NCBI GenBank assembly: GCA_025934895.1
Contig: JAICWH010000030.1
Span: 1-33,145, forward strand
Source of the DNA: Nocardioidaceae bacterium
GTDB taxonomy: Bacteria; Actinomycetota; Actinomycetes; Propionibacteriales; Nocardioidaceae
Length of the DNA stretch: 33,145 nucleotides
Direction of reading: 5' to 3'
Shown: positions 17,470 to 26,126 of the stretch, in pieces
Position numbering within the stretch: the first letter of the stretch is position 1
Layout of the letters: the number at the start of each line of letters is the position of its first letter
Translations under genes and position numbers: made by a program
Notes under the pieces: model-generated
Seen by the model: only the letters and a program-made list of their open reading frames with translations
What the model was told of the DNA's origin: nothing
Databases searched by the model: none

Positions 17470-17793
17470 ATGAGAAGCCTCGAGCGTCCCGTGGCCCCGG
17501 ACCCCTAGGAGCTGCTGGCCGCCGACGTCACCAGCCTCGAGGCGGCCGCGGGTGCCGAGGGCGCCGCCTTACCCGGCAAGGCGTTCATGTGCCGCAACGA
17601 CTTCGGGCCGCGCGCGTTCGCCGGCGCCGCACCGCACGCGGGTGACCAGGTGCACCGCTACTACTTCGTGGTGCACGCGGTGGGCGAGGAGTCGCTCGGC
17701 GTCGATGCCGACGCGACCCCCGCCGTGGTGTCGTTCAACCTCGCGGTCAAGACCCTGGGCCGCGCGATCCTGCAGGGCACCTACCAGACCTGA
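17470..17793 (+). pseudogene. YbhB/YbcL (PEBP, Raf-kinase-inhibitor-like) pseudogene: nonsense codon plus internal deletion
   Basis: Reading from ATG 17470, which has AGGAG upstream, gives MRSLERPVAPDP, then TAG (17506-17508), then ELLAADVTSLEAAAG and on in the same frame to GDQVHRYYFVVHAVG, ATPAVVSFNLAVKTLGRAI and LQGTYQT before the natural stop. Both ends match actinobacterial PEBP proteins, which read PDPYELL where the TAG stands. The whole frame is only 107 codons against roughly 170-180 in the family. About 65-70 residues are missing between the ELL motif and the DVTSLE motif, including the ligand-binding DPDAP region. A nonsense mutation and an in-frame deletion together mark a decayed gene. 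A 68-aa piece could still start at ATG 17587. Confidence 0.82.
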
Positions 17794-17807
17794 GCGCCCG
17801 TCCCCAA

Positions 17808-17831
17808 GGCCCCGAGGCCCCGAGGCCCCGA
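17808..17831. repeat. Three tandem 8-bp repeats beside the SDR stop codon
   Basis: GGCCCCGA is repeated three times head to tail at 17808, 17816 and 17824, ending 3 nt before the stop (17835-17837) of the leftward SDR gene. The rightward PEBP pseudogene ends at 17793, so this too is a convergent junction. Confidence 0.85.
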
Positions 17832-17834
17832 GGG

Positions 17835-18674
17835 TCAGAGGATCGGTCGACCGCCCGTCACCGCGACCCGGGCGCCGGAGACGTAGCTACCGTCGTCCGA
17901 GGCGAGCAGCACGTAGACCGGCGCGAGCTCGACCGGCTGGCCCGGCCGACCCAGCGGGACGTCGGAGCCGAACTGCTCGACCTTGTCGGGGGGCATGGTC
18001 GCCGGGATCAGCGGCGTCCAGATCGGTCCGGGAGCGACGCTGTTGACCCGGATGCCCTTCGGGCCGAGCATCTGGGCGAGGCTCGCGGTGAGGTTCGCGA
18101 TGGCGGCCTTCGTCGCGGCGTACGGCGCCAGCGTCGGTGACGGCGAGTCGGAGTTAACGGACGAGCTGCCGATGATCGAGGAGCCCGGCTTCATGTGCGG
18201 CACCGCGGCCTTGCAGAGGTGGAACATCGCGGAGACGTTGGTCGCGAAGGTGTGGTCCCACTCGTCGTCGGGGATCTCCTCGAGCGTCTCGTGGTTCATC
18301 TGGAACGCCGCGTTGTTCACCAGCACGTCGATCCCGCCGAGCTCCTGTACGGTGCGGGAGATGATGTCGCGGCAGTGCTGCGGGTCCGACACGTCCCCGG
18401 GGATCAGCAGTGCCTTTCGACCGGCCTCCTCGACGTACCCTGCGACCTCCTTGGCGTCACTGTCCTCGGAGAGGAAGGAGATCACCACGTCGGCACCCTC
18501 GCGGGCGAAGGCGATCGCGACCGCCCGACCGATCCCGCTGTCCGCGCCGGTGATGACGGCGACCTTGCCGGTGAGCTTGCCCGAGCCGCGGTAGCTCTGC
18601 TCGCCGCAGTCGGGGACGGGATCCATCTTGGACTGGATGCCGGGGACTTCTTGCTGCTGTGGTGGCTGGGCCAT
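17835..18674 (-). CDS. SDR family oxidoreductase (glucose/ribitol dehydrogenase-like)
   Basis: The 279-aa NAD(P)-dependent short-chain dehydrogenase carries the cofactor motif TGADSGIG (residues 42-49), NNAA (120-123), and catalytic Tyr185/Lys189 in YAATK with Ser residues at 170-172. The N-terminal 35 residues (PPQQQEVPGIQSKMDPVP) match the extended subgroup that includes Bacillus general stress protein 39/YhdF-like enzymes. The substrate is unknown. ATG 18674 has GAGGAG 7 nt upstream; the frame is open to 18737 without a better site. Confidence 0.9.
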   Translation of the reverse strand: MAQPPQQQEVPGIQSKMDPVPDCGEQSYRGSGKLTGKVAVITGADSGIGRAVAIAFAREGADVVISFLSEDSDAKEVAGYVEEAGRKALLIPGDVSDPQHCRDIISRTVQELGGIDVLVNNAAFQMNHETLEEIPDDEWDHTFATNVSAMFHLCKAAVPHMKPGSSIIGSSSVNSDSPSPTLAPYAATKAAIANLTASLAQMLGPKGIRVNSVAPGPIWTPLIPATMPPDKVEQFGSDVPLGRPGQPVELAPVYVLLASDDGSYVSGARVAVTGGRPIL

Positions 18675-18763
18675 GGCCTGCTCCTCACGGTGGTACGACG
18701 TCTGGAGGGTCGGCGTACCCCCCGGTCCCCGGCCCATGCCGGCCGCGGCCGCGCGGCGTCGGT

Positions 18764-18769
18764 CACAAT
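18764..18769 (+). promoter_or_regulatory. Weak putative -10 (CACAAT) for leaderless hydrolase gene
   Basis: CACAAT ends 6 nt before ATG 18776. It keeps A2 and T6 of TANNNT but not T1, so support is weak and rests on the same spacing seen at other starts here. Confidence 0.25.
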
Positions 18770-18775
18770 GCGTCC

Positions 18776-19747
18776 ATGCCTGATGCCCCGGACACCCGCT
18801 CGGTCGACGTGCTCGGCGAGCCCTACGTCGCGGAGACGATCGAGCTGGACGCCGACGACGAGGGCGCGGTGGTGGCGACGTTGGTCAGCCGCCCGGCGCT
18901 CGCCGGCGGCCGGACGGCACCTGCAGTGCTGCACGTCCACGGCTTCGCGGACTACTTCTTCCAGACCGGCGCGGCGGACTACTGGGTGGGGCGCGGCTAC
19001 GACTTCTACGCCCTGGACCTGCGCAAGTACGGCCGTTCTCTGCGCGAGCACCAGACCCCCAACTTCGTCACCGACCTGACCCACTACTACCCGGAGATCG
19101 ACGAGGCGTTCCGCCGGGTCACCGAGCGCGACGGCCACGAGCACGTCGTCGTCACCGGTCACTCCACCGGCGGCCTGGTCACACCGCTGTGGGCGCACGA
19201 CCGGCAGCCACAGCTCGCCGGGATGGTGCTCAACTCGCCCTGGCTGGACCTGCAGGGCAGCCTGCTGCTGCGCACCGCCGGGACCAAGGCGATCGACCAG
19301 ATCGGCCTGCGGCGGCCGTTCCTCACGGTGCCGCGCGACGTGTCCGGCTTCTATGCCCGCAGCCTGCACCGGGCCCACGACGGCGAGTGGGACTTCGACC
19401 TCGCCTGGAAGCCGCTGGAGTCCTGGCCGGTGTACGCCGGCTGGCTGCGCGCCGTACGCCGGGGGCACGCGCGGGCGCACCGCGGCCTCGACGTGCGGGC
19501 GCCGGTGCTGGTGCTCACCTCGGCCGCCAGCGGCCACCCCAAGGACTTCGACGAGTCGTGCTCGAGCACCGACATAGTGCTGGACGTCGAGCTGATCAGG
19601 AAGTGGGCGCACAAGCTTGCCGACCACGTCACCCTGGCCCGGGTGCAGGGCGCGATCCACGACGTGTTCCTGTCCCGGGAGCCGGTCCGGCGACGGGCCT
19701 ACGACGAGGTGACCCGCTGGTCGGACGCCTACCTCCCGCACCATTAG
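18776..19747 (+). CDS. Alpha/beta hydrolase (lysophospholipase-like)
   Basis: The 323-aa serine hydrolase has the oxyanion-region motif VLHVHGFADYF (about residues 51-61), the nucleophile elbow GHSTGG (128-133, Ser130) and a late GAIHDVFLS containing the probable catalytic His. The layout resembles the monoacylglycerol lipase/lysophospholipase group ('serine aminopeptidase S33' type). No signal peptide is visible, so it is cytoplasmic. The stop codon TAG (19745-19747) forms the first half of the putative -10 of the next gene. The substrate cannot be told from sequence. Confidence 0.87.
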   Translation: MPDAPDTRSVDVLGEPYVAETIELDADDEGAVVATLVSRPALAGGRTAPAVLHVHGFADYFFQTGAADYWVGRGYDFYALDLRKYGRSLREHQTPNFVTDLTHYYPEIDEAFRRVTERDGHEHVVVTGHSTGGLVTPLWAHDRQPQLAGMVLNSPWLDLQGSLLLRTAGTKAIDQIGLRRPFLTVPRDVSGFYARSLHRAHDGEWDFDLAWKPLESWPVYAGWLRAVRRGHARAHRGLDVRAPVLVLTSAASGHPKDFDESCSSTDIVLDVELIRKWAHKLADHVTLARVQGAIHDVFLSREPVRRRAYDEVTRWSDAYLPHH

Positions 19748-19750
19748 GTT
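19745..19750 (+). promoter_or_regulatory. Putative -10 (TAGGTT) built on the upstream stop codon
   Basis: TAGGTT begins with the TAG stop of the hydrolase gene and ends 6 nt before ATG 19757. No ribosome binding site is seen, so the downstream gene may have its own leaderless transcript despite a gap of only 9 nt. Confidence 0.4.
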
Positions 19751-19756
19751 TCTCGC

Positions 19757-20500
19757 ATGGGTGTCTCGACCGACGACTGCGTCAATGCCATCGACCGCCA
19801 CAGTGCGGGCTTCGCCGCTGCCGCCCGCGACCAGCTCACCAGGCCCGTCCAGCACTGCCCGGGCTGGTCGGTGGCAGACCTGGTCCGACACCTCACGGAG
19901 GTGCACTGGTTCTGGGCCACGATCGCCGAGGAGCTGCCGCACTCACCGCCCGAACAGTCCCGGAAGCCGGCCCGCGCTGCGGACGCGGACCTTGTCGACG
20001 TCTTCGAGACCGGCGCGGCCCGGCTCGTCCAGGTGCTGCGGTCCGCCGACCAGTCCGCGGCATGCTGGACGTGGGCCCCGCAGGCGCAGAACGTCGCCTT
20101 CATCACCCGGCACCAGGTGCAGGAGGCGGCCGTGCACCACTGGGACGCCGCAGACGCCGGCGGGGCCCTCTGGGACGTCGACCCGACGGTGGCCGCGGAC
20201 TGCGTCGACGAGTTCCTGCACTACTCCGTGTCCTCCGACGCCGACCACGAGGACCCTCCCGGTGAGCCGCTCGCGGGCACCTTCGTGGTCCGCGCCACCG
20301 ACACCGGCGACAGCTGGACGATCGCCGACGGCGACCTCCCGGGCACCATCCTCGTCAGCAGCGGTACGACGACCGCGCCGGCCGTCGAGGGCACCGCCGC
20401 TCGCCTGCTGCTGTGGCTCTACGGCCGCGCCGACCTGCACGCGTCCGACGTTCCCCGCGACCTGCTGGCCCGGTTCAGGGCGCTGACGTACACCGACTGA
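19757..20500 (+). CDS. Maleylpyruvate isomerase family mycothiol-dependent enzyme
   Basis: The 247-aa protein has an N-terminal DinB-like four-helix fold of the MDMPI family. The metal-binding His45 lies in CPGWSVADLVRHLTEVH (residues 34-50), and the second His cluster is in RHQVQEAAVHHWDA (about 119-132). A smaller C-terminal domain with LLLWLYGRADL follows; that pattern also resembles SCP2-like C-terminal domains of the family. Such proteins use mycothiol, the actinobacterial thiol, in isomerisation or detoxification. The substrate is unknown. It is convergent with the TauE gene. Confidence 0.87.
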   Translation: MGVSTDDCVNAIDRHSAGFAAAARDQLTRPVQHCPGWSVADLVRHLTEVHWFWATIAEELPHSPPEQSRKPARAADADLVDVFETGAARLVQVLRSADQSAACWTWAPQAQNVAFITRHQVQEAAVHHWDAADAGGALWDVDPTVAADCVDEFLHYSVSSDADHEDPPGEPLAGTFVVRATDTGDSWTIADGDLPGTILVSSGTTTAPAVEGTAARLLLWLYGRADLHASDVPRDLLARFRALTYTD

Positions 20501-20569
20501 TCCGGGTTCGCGTCCTGCGCGGCCGCCGTACCGGTCGGCTCGTCCCCCTGACTCCCCACGGGAAACTGT

Positions 20570-20601
20570 CGCTCCCCATGGGTCATGCCCCATGGGGAGC
20601 G
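20570..20601. terminator. Perfect 13-bp inverted repeat between convergent genes, putative bidirectional terminator
   Basis: CGCTCCCCATGGG (20570-20582) and CCCATGGGGAGCG (20589-20601) form a perfect stem with a 6-nt loop, TCATGC. A partial third copy, CTCCCCACGGG, lies at 20552-20562. The site falls between gene ends at 20500 and 20640. No T-tract follows. Confidence 0.6.
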
Positions 20602-20639
20602 CCAAACGCCCTGCATACCCTGGGAATCGGCGGGAGGCG

Positions 20640-21410
20640 TCAGCCGAAAACCAGGATCTGGGTCAGCGCGGCGAGCCCCACCACGACGATGAAGCCGCGC
20701 AACGCCCAGGACGGGAGGCGGCGCCCGACGGTGGCGCCCACCTGACCCCCGATCACCGAGCCGACGGCGATCAGCGCGACCGCCGTCCAGTTCATCTCGG
20801 CACGGAACAGGAACACGACCGCCGCCACCAGGTTGACCAGCATCGCCAGGACGTTCTTGGTGGCGTTGTTGCGCTGCATGGTCTCCGTCAGCCCGATCCC
20901 CAGGACCGCCATCAGCAGGACCCCTTGGGCGGCACCGAAGTATCCGCCGTACACGCCGGTGACGTAGACGAGCACCCAGACCCACAGCGCCCCGTGCTCG
21001 GGCCGCTCCACGCCCCGCGACTCGGCGCGAGCGGCGACCCGGCGGCTGATCGCCGGCTGGAAGACCACCAGCAGCAGGCCGATCCCGATCAGCACCGGCA
21101 CGATGGACTTGAACGCGGCCGCAGGCAGCACCAGCAGCAGGAAGGCACCGGTCACCCCGCCGAGCACCGACGCGGAACCGAGCCGCACCAGACGGTCGCG
21201 CTGGCCGGCGAGCTCGCGGCGGTAGCCGATCGCCCCGGACAGCGACCCCGGCACCAGGCCCAGGGTGTTGGAGACGTTGGCGGTCACCGGCGGCAGCCCG
21301 ATCGCGACGAGGGTCGGGAACGTGATCAGCGTTCCCGACCCCACCACTGTGTTGATGGTGCCGGCGGCGATCCCCGCCAGGAAGACCGCCACCATCTCCA
21401 GGAGGCTCAC
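20640..21410 (-). CDS. TauE/SafE (TSUP) family sulfite or organosulfonate exporter
   Basis: The 256-aa integral membrane protein has about eight hydrophobic segments and the TSUP duplication. The first half has GTINTVVGSGTLITFPTLVA (about residues 17-36) and NVSNTLGLVPGSLSGAIGYR; the second half repeats the pattern as VTGVYGGYFGAAQGVLLMA and NATKNVLAMLVN. The family exports sulfite, sulfoacetate or related anions. The GTG start overlaps the SPFH stop (GTGA), an unusual coupling for an exporter. The substrate is unassigned. Confidence 0.9.
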   Translation of the reverse strand: MSLLEMVAVFLAGIAAGTINTVVGSGTLITFPTLVAIGLPPVTANVSNTLGLVPGSLSGAIGYRRELAGQRDRLVRLGSASVLGGVTGAFLLLVLPAAAFKSIVPVLIGIGLLLVVFQPAISRRVAARAESRGVERPEHGALWVWVLVYVTGVYGGYFGAAQGVLLMAVLGIGLTETMQRNNATKNVLAMLVNLVAAVVFLFRAEMNWTAVALIAVGSVIGGQVGATVGRRLPSWALRGFIVVVGLAALTQILVFG

Positions 21411-22567
21411 TGGGCAGACGGCTCCCCGGGGTCGCCGCCGACGCCGCCGTCGGTGGGGATGTCAGGGGTGGTCGCATCGGTCGGCAGTGCGCCGTTGAGT
21501 CCCTGCGACGCCCGGCCGCGGAGGTCGCTGGAGGCCTCCGCTGCGGCGATCGCGGCCGCGACCTCCTGGTGGGTGTTGGTCAGCGCAGCGTCGTCGGACT
21601 GCACGGCCTCGGCGGGACCCATGTCGACGCGGGTCAGCGGACCGTCGACCTTGTCCGGGATGCCCTGCATGCTGGTCATCGTCGAGCCGAGCCCCTCCAA
21701 GGCCCTGCCGATCTCGCTGGGCACGATCCACACCTTGTTGGCACTGCCCTCGGCGATCTTCGGCATCATCTGGAGGTACTGGTAGGCGAGCAGCGACTGG
21801 TCCGGGCGCCCGTCGTGGATCGCCTGGAACACGGTCTGGATCGCCTGCCCCTCCCCCTGCGCCTTGAGGATCCGGGACTCGCGGTCGGCCTGCGCGCGCA
21901 GGATGAGCGACTCCCGGTCACCCTCCGCGTTCAGGATCGCGGCTTGCTTGCCGCCCTCGGCGGTCAGGATGGCGGACTGGCGCTGGCCCTCGGCGGTCAG
22001 GATCGCCGCCCGCTTGTCCCGGTCGGCGCGCATCTGCTTCTCCATGGAGTCCTTGATCGAGGGCGGCGGGTCGATGCCCTTCAGCTCCACCCTGTTCACC
22101 CGGATCCCCCACTTGCCGGTCGCCTCGTCCAGGACCCCGCGCAGCCGGTTGTTGATCTCGTCCCGGCTGGTGAGCGCCTGCTCGAGGTCCATGCCGCCGA
22201 CGATGTTGCGCAGGGTCGTCATCGTCAGCTGCTCGACGGCCTGGATGTAGTTGGCGATCTCGTACGTCGCCGCGACCGGGTCGGTGACCTGGAAGTAGAT
22301 CACGGTGTCGATCGAGACCACCAGGTTGTCCTCGGTGATCACCGGCTGCGGAGGGAACGACACGACCTGCTCACGCAGGTCGATCATGTAGCGGACCTTG
22401 TCGACGAACGGTACGACGATGTTCAGCCCCGCCGGCAGGCTCGCCTTGTACTTGCCGAACCGCTCGACTATGCCGGCCCGCGCCTGCGGCACGATGCGCA
22501 CCGTCCTGGCGAGCAGTGCCACGACGAACACCACCAGCACGATGAGCACGATGAATGCTGGAGACAT
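21407..22567 (-). CDS. SPFH/Band 7 (stomatin/paraslipin) family membrane protein
   Basis: The 386-aa protein has one N-terminal transmembrane segment (residues 3-20), then a Band 7 domain (about 22-185) with RIVPQARAGIVERFGKY (24-40) and GIRVNRVELKGIDPPPSI (154-171). Five consecutive 11-residue repeats of the form xxILxAxxxxx follow at 187-241, an alpha-helical coiled coil for oligomerisation. The C-terminal 90 residues are Ala/Gly/Pro/Asp-rich and probably disordered. SPFH proteins form membrane rings or microdomains and pair with NfeD, encoded 58 bp upstream. GGGAGGGG precedes the ATG. Confidence 0.93.
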   Translation of the reverse strand: MSPAFIVLIVLVVFVVALLARTVRIVPQARAGIVERFGKYKASLPAGLNIVVPFVDKVRYMIDLREQVVSFPPQPVITEDNLVVSIDTVIYFQVTDPVAATYEIANYIQAVEQLTMTTLRNIVGGMDLEQALTSRDEINNRLRGVLDEATGKWGIRVNRVELKGIDPPPSIKDSMEKQMRADRDKRAAILTAEGQRQSAILTAEGGKQAAILNAEGDRESLILRAQADRESRILKAQGEGQAIQTVFQAIHDGRPDQSLLAYQYLQMMPKIAEGSANKVWIVPSEIGRALEGLGSTMTSMQGIPDKVDGPLTRVDMGPAEAVQSDDAALTNTHQEVAAAIAAAEASSDLRGRASQGLNGALPTDATTPDIPTDGGVGGDPGEPSAQ

Positions 22568-22625
22568 GTTGTCCCCTCCCTGTTCTGCGTCTTTCTATCC
22601 TGGATGGAACGGTGGCGACCCGGGA

Positions 22626-23087
22626 CTAGGGGTCGAGCTCAGGGACCTGGTGGACCAGCGCGGTGGCTCCCTTGATCGCGAAGACGTCGACCTTGGCGCC
22701 CGGCTCGATCACCAGGTCCTCGTCGTAGGGTCGGGCCGACCAGACCTCCCCGTCGATCCGCACCCGCCCGCCCTGGGTGGACACCTGCTCGATCACCAGG
22801 CCCTGCCGGCCGACGAGCTTGTCGTGCCCGAGGACGAGGGTGGGGCCGGCCCGCAGCCTGCCCACGACGCTGGGCCGGACGAACCCGAGGGCGGCGACGG
22901 AGGCTGCCACAGCGGCGAGCACCTGCACGAGCTCCGGCAGCTGAGCGAGGGCTGCGAACATCCCGACGATCGCCCCGGCAGCCAGCATCAGCAGGATGAG
23001 GTCGAGGCTGATCAGCTCCAGTGCGCCGAGCCCGATCGCGAGTGCCAGCCAGAACGCCCAGTCCTGGAACCCGTCCGGAAGAGGCAT
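22626..23087 (-). CDS. NfeD family protein
   Basis: The 153-aa protein has about three hydrophobic segments in residues 10-70 and a soluble OB-fold-like C-terminal domain (about 85-150), with LVGRQGLVIEQVSTQGGRV and WSARPYDEDLVIEPG as landmarks. This is the short NfeD form lacking the ClpP-like protease domain. Short NfeD proteins partner with SPFH proteins, and the SPFH gene is directly downstream. The ATG at 23087 is 6 nt after a TAGTGT box, suggesting a leaderless start for the operon. Confidence 0.9.
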   Translation of the reverse strand: MPLPDGFQDWAFWLALAIGLGALELISLDLILLMLAAGAIVGMFAALAQLPELVQVLAAVAASVAALGFVRPSVVGRLRAGPTLVLGHDKLVGRQGLVIEQVSTQGGRVRIDGEVWSARPYDEDLVIEPGAKVDVFAIKGATALVHQVPELDP

Positions 23088-23093
23088 ACCCCC

Positions 23094-23099
23094 ACACTA
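23094..23099 (-). promoter_or_regulatory. Putative -10 (TAGTGT) for leaderless nfeD-SPFH-tauE operon
   Basis: On the minus strand TAGTGT is followed by GGGGGT and then ATG 23087, a 6-nt spacing. Confidence 0.4.
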
Positions 23100-23126
23100 T
23101 CCGCCGCCGAGCGAAAGCCGGAGGGG

Positions 23127-23930
<804 letters not shown>

Positions 23931-23937
23931 GGTGGGA

Positions 23938-23943
23938 AACCTA
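23938..23943 (-). promoter_or_regulatory. Putative -10 (TAGGTT) for leaderless ABC ATPase gene
   Basis: On the minus strand TAGGTT is followed by TCCCACC and then ATG 23930, a 7-nt spacing. It lies in the 61-bp divergent gap shared with the gene starting at 23992. Confidence 0.4.
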
Positions 23944-23978
23944 TACGCCCCTCCAGGCGCCCGAGCACCCCGGCTGCG

Positions 23979-23984
23979 TACCCT
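23979..23984 (+). promoter_or_regulatory. Putative -10 (TACCCT) for leaderless gene at 23992
   Basis: TACCCT is followed by CGGTCGG and then GTG 23992. Together with the opposing TAGGTT at 23938-23943 it suggests back-to-back leaderless promoters in 61 bp. Confidence 0.4.
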
Positions 23985-23991
23985 CGGTCGG

Positions 23992-24726
23992 GTGAGCGCG
24001 ACGCCTCTTCCGCTGTCGGCCCGGTTCGCGCTGTGGTTCTCGGCTTGGGTCACCGGCCGCAGCAGCCTGGACGACACCCGGGACGCGATCGTCGGGGACG
24101 ACGCCGGGCACGACATCGCGGCACTGCCGAGCCGACCCGACCCGCTGCCGCTGATCGTGGCGCTGGGGATGCTGCGCAGCAGCCGGGCCAGCGGCGCCGG
24201 CCTCGCGCTGCCGGTCCCGGGCGACCTGCTGGGGCTCGGCGGCCCGAGCGCCTTCAACGGCGAGGTCGTGGAGGCCGGGGAGGGGGTGGTGCTGGAGGGC
24301 GCCGACCTCGGCGTGGTCCCCCACCGCACCGGCGCCGGCGTGGTGTGGACCTGTCACCACGCCGTGTCCCGGCGTCAGGTTCCGGATCCGTCGGAGGCCG
24401 ACGCAGCCCTGCGCCTGGCCCTGGTCCACACCGCGGACGTGCTCGCGGACCTCGACGTCGCCCGGTGGCGGCCCGAGGTCGCCGACGAGTTGACCGGCCC
24501 GCGCAGAACGGTGGACTTGGGGTTCCCCGACGACATGTCGCCGCGCGCCGTGCGCCTGGCCTCGCTCGCCATCCGCTGCAGGTGCATCGTCGAGCTGGCG
24601 CTCGAGGACGACGGCGCGAGCATCACCGCCGCCGAGGCGGACGCGCGTCGCACGGCGCTCGGGCCGCTCGACCGGGCAGCGAGACGCGGCCTGGTGGCCG
24701 CCTGCACCTTCCCGTGGCAGCGGTAG
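23992..24726 (+). CDS. Conserved-looking actinobacterial protein of unknown function (244 aa)
   Basis: The 244-aa soluble protein starts at GTG 23992 (SATPLPLSARFALWFSAWVT). It has a central region GLALPVPGDLLGLGGPSAFN (about residues 77-96) and HRTGAGVVWTCHHAVSRRQV, then an Ala/Leu/Arg-rich helical C-terminal half ending TFPWQR. I recognise no named domain. It ends 12 nt before serB on the same strand, and its TAG stop may form part of the serB -10, so the two are probably linked. Codon use and composition look native. Function is not proposed. Confidence 0.7.
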   Translation: MSATPLPLSARFALWFSAWVTGRSSLDDTRDAIVGDDAGHDIAALPSRPDPLPLIVALGMLRSSRASGAGLALPVPGDLLGLGGPSAFNGEVVEAGEGVVLEGADLGVVPHRTGAGVVWTCHHAVSRRQVPDPSEADAALRLALVHTADVLADLDVARWRPEVADELTGPRRTVDLGFPDDMSPRAVRLASLAIRCRCIVELALEDDGASITAAEADARRTALGPLDRAARRGLVAACTFPWQR

Positions 24727-24738
24727 CGTCGGCGCGCG

Positions 24739-25962
24739 ATGGACGCGATGGAGGAGCCCCCGAAGACCCTGTTGATCACCCTCACCGGCACGGACCGCCC
24801 GGGGGTGACGTCGACGGTGTTCGCCACGCTCGCGGCGTTCGGCGTCGCGGTGCTGGACATCGAGCAGATTGTGCTGCGTCGCCGCCTGGTGCTCGGCGTC
24901 CTGGTGACCGTGCCCCGGGACTGGAAGGCGCTGCGGGACGCCGTGCAACGCGTCGGGTCCGAGCTCGAGATGCAGGTCGAGGTGGACCGAGGCACCGGTG
25001 ACAACCGACCCCGGCCGGAGGGACGCAGCCACGTCACCGTGCTGGGGACGCCGCTGCGGCCGGCTGCGGTCGCCGCCATCGCCGGCCGGATCGCCGACAC
25101 CGGCGCCAACATCGACCGGATCGAGCGGATGGCGCGCTACCCGGTGACGGCGATCGAGCTGCACGTCTCGGGGGCCGACCCGGACCGGCTGCGCGCGACC
25201 CTGGCGGCGGAGGCGGCGGTGCAGGCGGTCGACGTCGCCGTACAGCCGGCGAACCTGCTGCGGCACGGCATGCGGCTGGTCGTGATGGACGTCGACTCGA
25301 CGCTGGTCCAGGGTGAGGTGATCGAGATGCTCGCCGCCGAGGCCGGCTGCCTCGAGGAGGTGGCGGCCGTGACCGGGGCCGCGATGCGCGGCGAGGTCGA
25401 CTTCGAGACGTCGCTGCGCCGCCGGGTGGCGCTGCTCGCGGGCCTGGAGGTCACCGCGCTGGACCGGGTGTACGACGCCCTCCAGCTCGCCCCGGGCGCG
25501 CGCACCCTGGTGCGGACGCTCAAGCGGCTCGGCTACCGGTTCGCGATCGTCTCCGGAGGCTTCACCGCCGTCACCGAGCGGATCGCCGCCGACCTCGGCA
25601 TCGACTTCGCAGCGGCGAACGAGCTCGAGGTGGCCGATGGCAGGCTGACCGGCCGGCTGGTCGGCCCGGTGCTCGACCGCGCCGGCAAGGCGGACGCGCT
25701 GCGCCGGTTCGCCGCCGCGTCGGGGGTGTCGATCGGCGCCACGGTGGCGGTCGGCGACGGGGCCAACGACCTCGACATGCTCGCGGCCGCGGGGCTGGGC
25801 ATCGCGTTCAACGCCAAGCCCCTGGTGCAGCAGGCCGCGGACACGGCGGTGAACGTGCCCTACCTGGACGCCATCGTCTACCTGCTGGGGATCAGCCGGG
25901 AGGAGGTCGAGGCCGCCGACGCCCTGGAGGGCCTGACCACGCCTGCTCCCCCGCTGCCCTGA
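24739..25962 (+). CDS. serB: Phosphoserine phosphatase with N-terminal ACT domains
   Basis: SerB hydrolyses O-phosphoserine to serine, the last step of serine synthesis. The 407-aa protein has two N-terminal ACT-like modules (about residues 8-85, starting LLITLTGTDRPGVTSTVF, and about 95-165), as in mycobacterial SerB2, where they mediate allosteric control by amino acids. The HAD phosphatase domain has motif I DVDSTLV (nucleophile Asp184, acid Asp186), motif II VSGGFT, a motif III Lys in RAGKADALRR, and motif IV GDGANDLDM. The family length and domain order are normal. ATG 24748 is a slightly later alternative start. The gene is convergent with sixA across a repeat array. Confidence 0.94.
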   Translation: MDAMEEPPKTLLITLTGTDRPGVTSTVFATLAAFGVAVLDIEQIVLRRRLVLGVLVTVPRDWKALRDAVQRVGSELEMQVEVDRGTGDNRPRPEGRSHVTVLGTPLRPAAVAAIAGRIADTGANIDRIERMARYPVTAIELHVSGADPDRLRATLAAEAAVQAVDVAVQPANLLRHGMRLVVMDVDSTLVQGEVIEMLAAEAGCLEEVAAVTGAAMRGEVDFETSLRRRVALLAGLEVTALDRVYDALQLAPGARTLVRTLKRLGYRFAIVSGGFTAVTERIAADLGIDFAAANELEVADGRLTGRLVGPVLDRAGKADALRRFAAASGVSIGATVAVGDGANDLDMLAAAGLGIAFNAKPLVQQAADTAVNVPYLDAIVYLLGISREEVEAADALEGLTTPAPPLP

Positions 25963-25998
25963 TCTCCCTGGTCACTCCCCTCCTGCTCTCCCCTGCCT

Positions 25999-26126
25999 GC
26001 CGAGCCGGCACGTCCGCAGGGCCCGGGACCGCCGAGCCGGCCCGTCCGCAGGGCCGGGGACCGCCGAGCCGGCCCGTCCGCAGGGCCCGGGACCGCCGAG
26101 CCGGCCCGTCCGCAGGGGTCAGGACC
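25999..26126. repeat. 32-bp-period repeat array C, four direct copies
   Basis: Four head-to-tail 32-bp units start at 25999, 26031, 26063 and 26095. Each reads GCCGAGCCGGC, then CCGTCCGCAGG (ACGTCCGCAGG in the first), then a 10-nt tail GCCCGGGACC or a close variant. The fourth copy (26095-26126) runs over the sixA stop (TCA, 26119-26121) and its tail differs at only three bases. The family is shared with the arrays at 14936 and 30611. Confidence 0.92.

Noticed and set aside
17506-17508. TAG read-through or pyrrolysine recoding in the PEBP gene
   Set aside because: The accompanying loss of about 65-70 residues of the ligand site makes decay the simpler explanation.
25999-26126. CRISPR array
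   Set aside because: The 32-bp units are nearly identical along their whole length with no unique spacers, so this is a plain tandem repeat.
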